From CAWAHD01 sp963781785 (GTDB lineage Bacteria > Planctomycetota > Planctomycetia > Isosphaerales > Isosphaeraceae): a DNA stretch of 64,000 nucleotides. Made by a program: the position numbers and the translations under genes. Below the pieces are notes generated by a model, which ran no database searches, was not told where the DNA came from, and saw only the letters and a list, made by a program, of their open reading frames with translations. The stretch is from assembly GCA_963781785.1 (NCBI GenBank), contig CAWAHD010000001.1, forward strand, positions 1,240,001 to 1,304,000, read 5' to 3'. Of this stretch, positions 59,901 to 64,000 are shown piece by piece (the first letter of the stretch is position 1; every line of letters begins with the position of its first letter).

Positions 59901-62386
59901 CAGTGGGACGCTTTCCGGAGCCGCCGACACGGCCTACGAGCTGGAATTCTTCAGCAACCCGGCCGCCGATCCATCGGGATATGGCCAGGGGCAAGCATTC
60001 CTGATGGCGACCAGCGTGACGACCGATTCCAGCGGCGATGCGTCCTTCAGCGTGGATAGCCCGACTGTCGTGACCGTGGGGCAGTACATCACCGCGACGG
60101 CAACCGATCCCGCCGGCAACACCTCCGAGTTCTCGGCCGACGCCGTCGTGACCAATACTCCACCTCTTCCCGCGCTTGTTCCCAAGTCGATCACGGCCAT
60201 CTCTCCCAATCCACGAAACACGCCGGTGTCCAGCGTCCAGGTTACCTTCAACGAGCCGGTCAACCTGGCGACCTTCACCACGAGCGCCCTGACGCTCACC
60301 GACAATGGCGGCTCCAACCTGATCTCGAGTGCCGTCACCATCAGCCTCGTTTCCGGCGCGACCTATCAGTTGAGCGGGCTCAGTGGGCTGACCGCAGCCG
60401 AAGGCAATTACACCCTGACCGTGAACGCCGCCGACATCCAGGACCAGAACGGGAACCCCGGCAGCGGCACTGTTTCCACCTCATGGCTCATGGACACGAC
60501 GCCACCGACAAGTACTCTCAACGCCTTGCTGGCGCAAACCACGACGACCAGCTTTGCGATCACGGTCACCGGCAGCGACCCCAGCGGGGCCAACGGCAGC
60601 ACGCCCTCGGGCGTTGCGTCGTATGCCATCTTTGAGTCGAAAGACAATGGGGCATTCACGCTCTTTGCGACCGTCACTCCCGCTAGCCCGTCGGCCTCGT
60701 TCACAGGACAGGCCGGCAACACGTACGGGTTCTACAGCGTGGCCACGGATAACGCAGGGAACGTTCAAGCGACTCCGGCCGCTGCGCAGACGACGGTGAG
60801 CGTCCTCTCGCCGCTCGCGGCGATTTCGATCACCGCGATCGCGCCCAACCCACGGAATATCCCGATCTCCACAGCCCAGGTCGCGTTCAACCAGCCGGTC
60901 AACCTGGCGACCTTCACCAGCTCGGCTTTGACGCTGACCGACAACGGCGGGTCGAATTTGATCACGAGTGCCGTCACGATCAGCCTGGTCTCGGGCTCGA
61001 CCTATCAGATCAGCGGGCTGAGCGGGTTGACCAGCAACAACGGCAATTACGCGTTGACGGTCAACTCTGCCGATATCCAGGACACGTACGGCAATCCCGG
61101 CTCGGGGACCATCAAGACGACGTGGCTGATGGACACGACTCCGCCGACGAGCCACGTGAACGCGCTGGCTGCGCGGCACGAGCCTGAGCTTCACCGTCTC
61201 GGTCAGCGGATCAGATGGCGGCTCGCCGGCATCGGGCGTGAAGTCGTTCGACATCTACTCCTCGACCAACGGCGGAGCGTGGTCGCTCTGGACGAGCGTG
61301 CCGGCTTCCACTCCGTCGGCCACGTTCACCGGGCAGAGCAATACGACCTATTCGTTCTACAGCATCGCCCATGACCTTGCGGGCAACGTCGAGACCAAAA
61401 GCCCCGTGATCGAGGCCAGCACGTACTTGCCCGACCTGACTCCGCCGGTGACTTCGGTCGACAGCGCGACGGCGACCTCCAACCCGAGTTCAGTCAACAC
61501 AAGCACCGGCACGTTTACGCTCAACCTGACCGGGACGGACCCGGGCGGCGCTCTGGTGACCGAGTTCGAGGTATTAGTCTCGATCGATGGAGGCGCTTAC
61601 CAGGACGTCGGCCCCTACTCGATCCCCGCTGGAGCGGCCGACAGCACGGGAACCTGTCACTCAACGGTGCTTTACCAGGGCCTCACCGACGGCGCGATGC
61701 ACACTTATGCGTTTTACAGCATCGGGCTCGACTCCGCCGGCAATCTTCAAACGGCCCCATCCAGCCCCAACGCGACCTTCCAGGAGACATTTGCCGCGCT
61801 CACCTCGAGCAGCCAGCTCCAGGTCACGGGCTTCACCGTTGAGCACGGCAGCCCGAGCCGGTCGTTCGTGCGCTACGTCGACCTTGCGTTCAACGAGAGC
61901 GACAGTCAGAGCGGCGGCGCGCTGACTTCGATCGTCAACTCGATCGGTACCGCGTCTCCCGACATCCAGATCTACAAGTACGACCTGAACGGCGACGCGT
62001 CGAGCAAGACGTCCGTGTCACTCGGCAGCCCGACGACTCTTGCCGTGCTCGACCATGCTATCGAGATCAATTTTGGCACAGGCGGCATTGGTGGCAGCCC
62101 CAGCACGACGGCCGCCGACGGCTACTACGAGGTGGATATCACGCTGCCCGGCGGTCAAATCGCCGTGCACCACTTCTACCGGATGCTGGGCGACGTCGCC
62201 GGCGACGGGATCGTCGACCAGAACGACTTGAACGAGATCGCGGCGGCCATCGGCACGACGTCACCCTTGGGCTGGACGCCGTTGAGTGCCGACGTGACGG
62301 GCGCCGGTTCGGTGACGGCGCTTGACTTGACACTCGCGACTCGGGCCAAGAATCACAAGCTCGGGGCGGGCTTGTCGCTGGGATGA
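56932..62386 (+). CDS. Giant secreted beta-helix/Ig-like protein with dockerin-like end, three frameshifts
   Basis: About 1815 residues. N-terminus MSISRLYERRARIRSFRRPK and LMELELRRLLSAYIV is a LEPR-XLL-type signal. Two CSLREA-like modules follow (YIVNDPGDAPLDSAVGAGET and YVVNDPGDEPLDPSVGPGET, each with TLRSAIEQVNID). A long right-handed beta-helix comes next (ENVIGAPGGGNLISGNGTGV, NVISGNGFSGIEIDQIEIGL, NLISGNGLGG). Then come two near-identical Ig-like blocks (ITAISPNPRNTPVSSVQVTF and ITAIAPNPRNIPISTAQVAF) and further Ig-like segments. The dockerin-like end has GDVAGDGIVDQNDLNEIAAA and SADVTGAGSVTALDLTLA. Frame changes are near 58085-58105, 58825-58860 and 61175-61240. It is probably a surface adhesin or matrix protein. 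Confidence 0.72.
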
Positions 62387-62453
62387 GACGGCGCCGAATC
62401 GGAACCCAAGCTCGCCGTTGTTCTTTTTCGATAACTTCCTGGGAGTCACTGTC

Positions 62454-63191
62454 ATGCGACCACGAACGTGGGTCTGGGTCCTGGCCATACTCATCTTCGG
62501 CTTCGGCCGTCCAGCTCATGCCGGCCTGGTGATCTCGATCGGAAGCATGTCGGTGCAGCCGGGAGGTTCGGCGATGGTTGAAGTTCTCTTGAGTGCGACC
62601 TCAACCGAATCGATCAACAATTACGGATTTCAACTTCAGATCACCAATAATGGCACCGATAACACCCAGCTTGCGTTCTCGAGCACGCAGGATTTTAGTT
62701 ATATCAGTAATACAGGGCTGAATCCGAGTTACGTATTTCTCAATGACAGCTCTGCCGCGCAGCCACCTCCGAGCGCGATCGGCGCCCCGTTCACGGCAGT
62801 GTACCCGAACGACTCGTTCCAGGGCGCGGATTCCACGTTCAGCGGCAACCCTGTGACCATGATTTCAGGACAGACCAATCTTCTGGCGATCCTGTCGATC
62901 ACCGCCGCGACCTCGGCACCACCGATCTTGGGCGACTCGTTCACGATCAGCCTGGTTCCGAGCTCGGGCGATGGCTCGATCAACACCAACTCGTACACCT
63001 ATTTCGACAATTTCGATTTTAATACGTTCACGGAAATCTCGGCGTCTCCGTTCACGAGCAATCTGGGGACGGTCACGATCATGAGCGCCGCGGTTCCCGA
63101 GCCCGCCTCGATCGTTGCCGCGCTGATCGTCTTGCTGATCGTGGCAGGTGTTCACGGCTGCCGGGCACGTAGGTCAGACTTTCCAGCCTGA
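62454..63191 (+). CDS. PEP-CTERM sorting-domain protein
   Basis: A 245-residue exported protein. Signal peptide WVWVLAILIFGFGRPAHAG; beta-rich body (QPGGSAMVEVLLSATSTESI, NYGFQLQITNNGTDNTQLAF), typical of cohesin/TGase-fold secreted domains; C-terminal sorting signal VPEPASIVAALIVLLIVAGV followed by a basic stretch, the PEP-CTERM arrangement recognised by exosortase. GGGAG at 62441-62445 lies 8 bp before the ATG at 62454. It follows the giant adhesin by 67 bp and may be co-transcribed. The last codons and the stop (SDFPA) come from a palindromic repeat. Surface anchoring or exopolysaccharide-linked secretion is expected. Confidence 0.82.
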   Translation: MRPRTWVWVLAILIFGFGRPAHAGLVISIGSMSVQPGGSAMVEVLLSATSTESINNYGFQLQITNNGTDNTQLAFSSTQDFSYISNTGLNPSYVFLNDSSAAQPPPSAIGAPFTAVYPNDSFQGADSTFSGNPVTMISGQTNLLAILSITAATSAPPILGDSFTISLVPSSGDGSINTNSYTYFDNFDFNTFTEISASPFTSNLGTVTIMSAAVPEPASIVAALIVLLIVAGVHGCRARRSDFPA

Positions 63192-63240
63192 CGTGTGTGT
63201 TGTAGGTCAGGCTTTCCAGCCTGACGTCAGGCCGGAAAGC
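63173..63240. repeat. Three-unit palindromic REP-like cluster
   Basis: Unit 1 (63173-63192) and unit 2 (63206-63225) are GTCAGGCT-TTCC-AGCCTGAC palindromes (7/8 and 8/8 arm matches). Unit 3 (63227-63240) is an inverted partial copy. Located between two converging genes, whose stop codons it contains; a hairpin here could terminate transcription in both directions. Confidence 0.75.
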
Positions 63241-63817
63241 GCGACCGATCGCACACATTCTGCTGCGGTCTCGCCGCGAAATCTGCATGTCTGCCCGAAA
63301 ACGGCACCAGCTCGGCGGTATACCTCACGTACAGCGGATGCTTCGGATGACCGTTTCGCGTGACGTCCAGGGCCATCGGCGTACAGAGGCCCTCGATCCA
63401 GCCGAGCGCCTTCAAATCTTGGTCCATGAAAGAGCCGTTCGTCCCCCAGGCGCAGACGACGGGTCCGCGGTCGGCGGGGTCGCATGGAGCAGCCGCCCGC
63501 TCCACGGCTCTCTTGACCCAGGCGTGATTCTGCGGCCCGACCGGATCGCTGGCCTTTCGCATGTCGGCCGGATCGGTCGCTCTAACGGCGAAGAGATTCA
63601 CAACCACGAGTCGCCCACACCGCCACTGGCGCACGAATCCGATACACCGGCGAATCGTCGGGTCGTCGGTCACGGCATCGGCCGTCGACGGGTTGAGCAT
63701 GATGAACGTGACGGTTCGATTGCCGCGGCCAACCTCGCGGGTCAGTAGATAGCGATACGCGCCGCACGAAGAGACGACAGCGTTCGACGCGAGAGTGAGT
63801 GTTGGGCTAGTCTTCAT
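63227..63817 (-). CDS. DUF1643 domain protein
   Basis: A 196-residue protein with the DUF1643 core: FIMLNPSTADAVTDDPTIRR, CIGFVRQWRCGRLVVVNLFA, RATDPADMRKASDPVGPQN, VVCAWGTNGSFMDQD and ALDVTRNGHPKHPLYV. The MLNPSTAD and NLFA-x-RAT motifs are diagnostic. Function is unknown; members are scattered in accessory DNA and phages. GGAG about 8 bp before the ATG at 63817 supports the start. The terminal SRFPA and stop are encoded by the palindromic repeat cluster. It converges on the PEP-CTERM gene. Confidence 0.88.
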   Translation of the reverse strand: MKTSPTLTLASNAVVSSCGAYRYLLTREVGRGNRTVTFIMLNPSTADAVTDDPTIRRCIGFVRQWRCGRLVVVNLFAVRATDPADMRKASDPVGPQNHAWVKRAVERAAAPCDPADRGPVVCAWGTNGSFMDQDLKALGWIEGLCTPMALDVTRNGHPKHPLYVRYTAELVPFSGRHADFAARPQQNVCDRSRFPA

Positions 63818-64000
63818 CCGCCACTCCTCACTTAAAGCCGCTGGACCGCCAACGCACTGGCATCAGCGGTCGCCTGGATCTTATGCTTCCGGCGATCGAT
63901 ACCGGAACAGCCGCGCCTGGCGGCGCGATCCCTTTAGCTCAGGCGAACTTCGGCCAGGCCCCTCGAATGCACCCGAAATGGCGTCTCAAAGTCGGAAAAT

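Overview
The window looks like a piece of a GC-rich planctomycete chromosome, most likely from the Isosphaeraceae/Gemmatales side of the phylum. The inference rests on gene families typical of that group: a c-type cytochrome/DUF1549/DUF1553 gene followed by a DUF1501 gene, a BBP7-like outer-membrane barrel, an ECF sigma factor beside a TPR-bearing Ser/Thr kinase, giant beta-helix proteins with LEPR-XLL-like N-termini, and a PEP-CTERM protein. No rRNA, tRNA or CRISPR array is visible.

Layout. 0-7.6 kb: TolC-type exporter plus barrel pair, then the cytochrome/DUF1549/DUF1553 + DUF1501 pair. 7.8-10 kb: a protein made of nine ~72-residue repeats. 10.9-20.7 kb: a conserved housekeeping block (lipoprotein amidase, Nudix hydrolase, sucD, a retropepsin-like protease lying between sucD and sucC, sucC, a YacP-type NYN nuclease, an MGS-like/amidohydrolase fusion, a CorA-shaped membrane protein and ispH). 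20.7-24 kb: a gene-free, repeat-rich stretch. 24-49 kb: a decayed defence and mobile-DNA island. It holds a nucleotidyltransferase pair, a BPTD_3080-type restriction enzyme with an AAA_14/DUF4143 ATPase and a beta-class DNA methyltransferase, a second N6-methylase with a nuclease-like partner, DUF4365 and HicA-like genes, a zinc ribbon with a PD-(D/E)XK-like protein, toxin-antitoxin remnants, an HNH endonuclease between two transposase remnants, a broken paralogue of the nine-repeat protein, and a GxxExxY remnant bounded by 31-bp inverted repeats. 49-64 kb: fabH, a secreted protein, a STAS/kinase/ECF sigma regulatory cluster, a giant adhesin-like beta-helix protein with a dockerin-like end, a PEP-CTERM protein and a DUF1643 protein.

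A striking property of the window is the number of reading-frame breaks. Many genes, including ones whose active-site residues are all preserved (fabH, the DUF1501 gene, the restriction enzymes), are split over two or three frames by apparent single-base indels, whereas sucC, sucD, ispH, the amidase, the ECF factor and the HNH gene are intact. Uncorrected sequencing indels probably explain part of this. Clean internal deletions and truncated duplicates in the 24-49 kb island show that real decay is also present. Where the frame breaks, I give one feature for the reconstructed gene and say so.

The most unusual observations are: a 29/31-match inverted repeat around an internally deleted GxxExxY gene, with related inverted pairs twice more at 22-23 kb; palindromic repeats at 63.2 kb that supply the stop codons of both converging genes; the nine-repeat protein and its dead paralogue; the MGS-amidohydrolase fusion; and a truncated duplicate of a methyltransferase 5' end bracketing a DUF4365/HicA-like pair.
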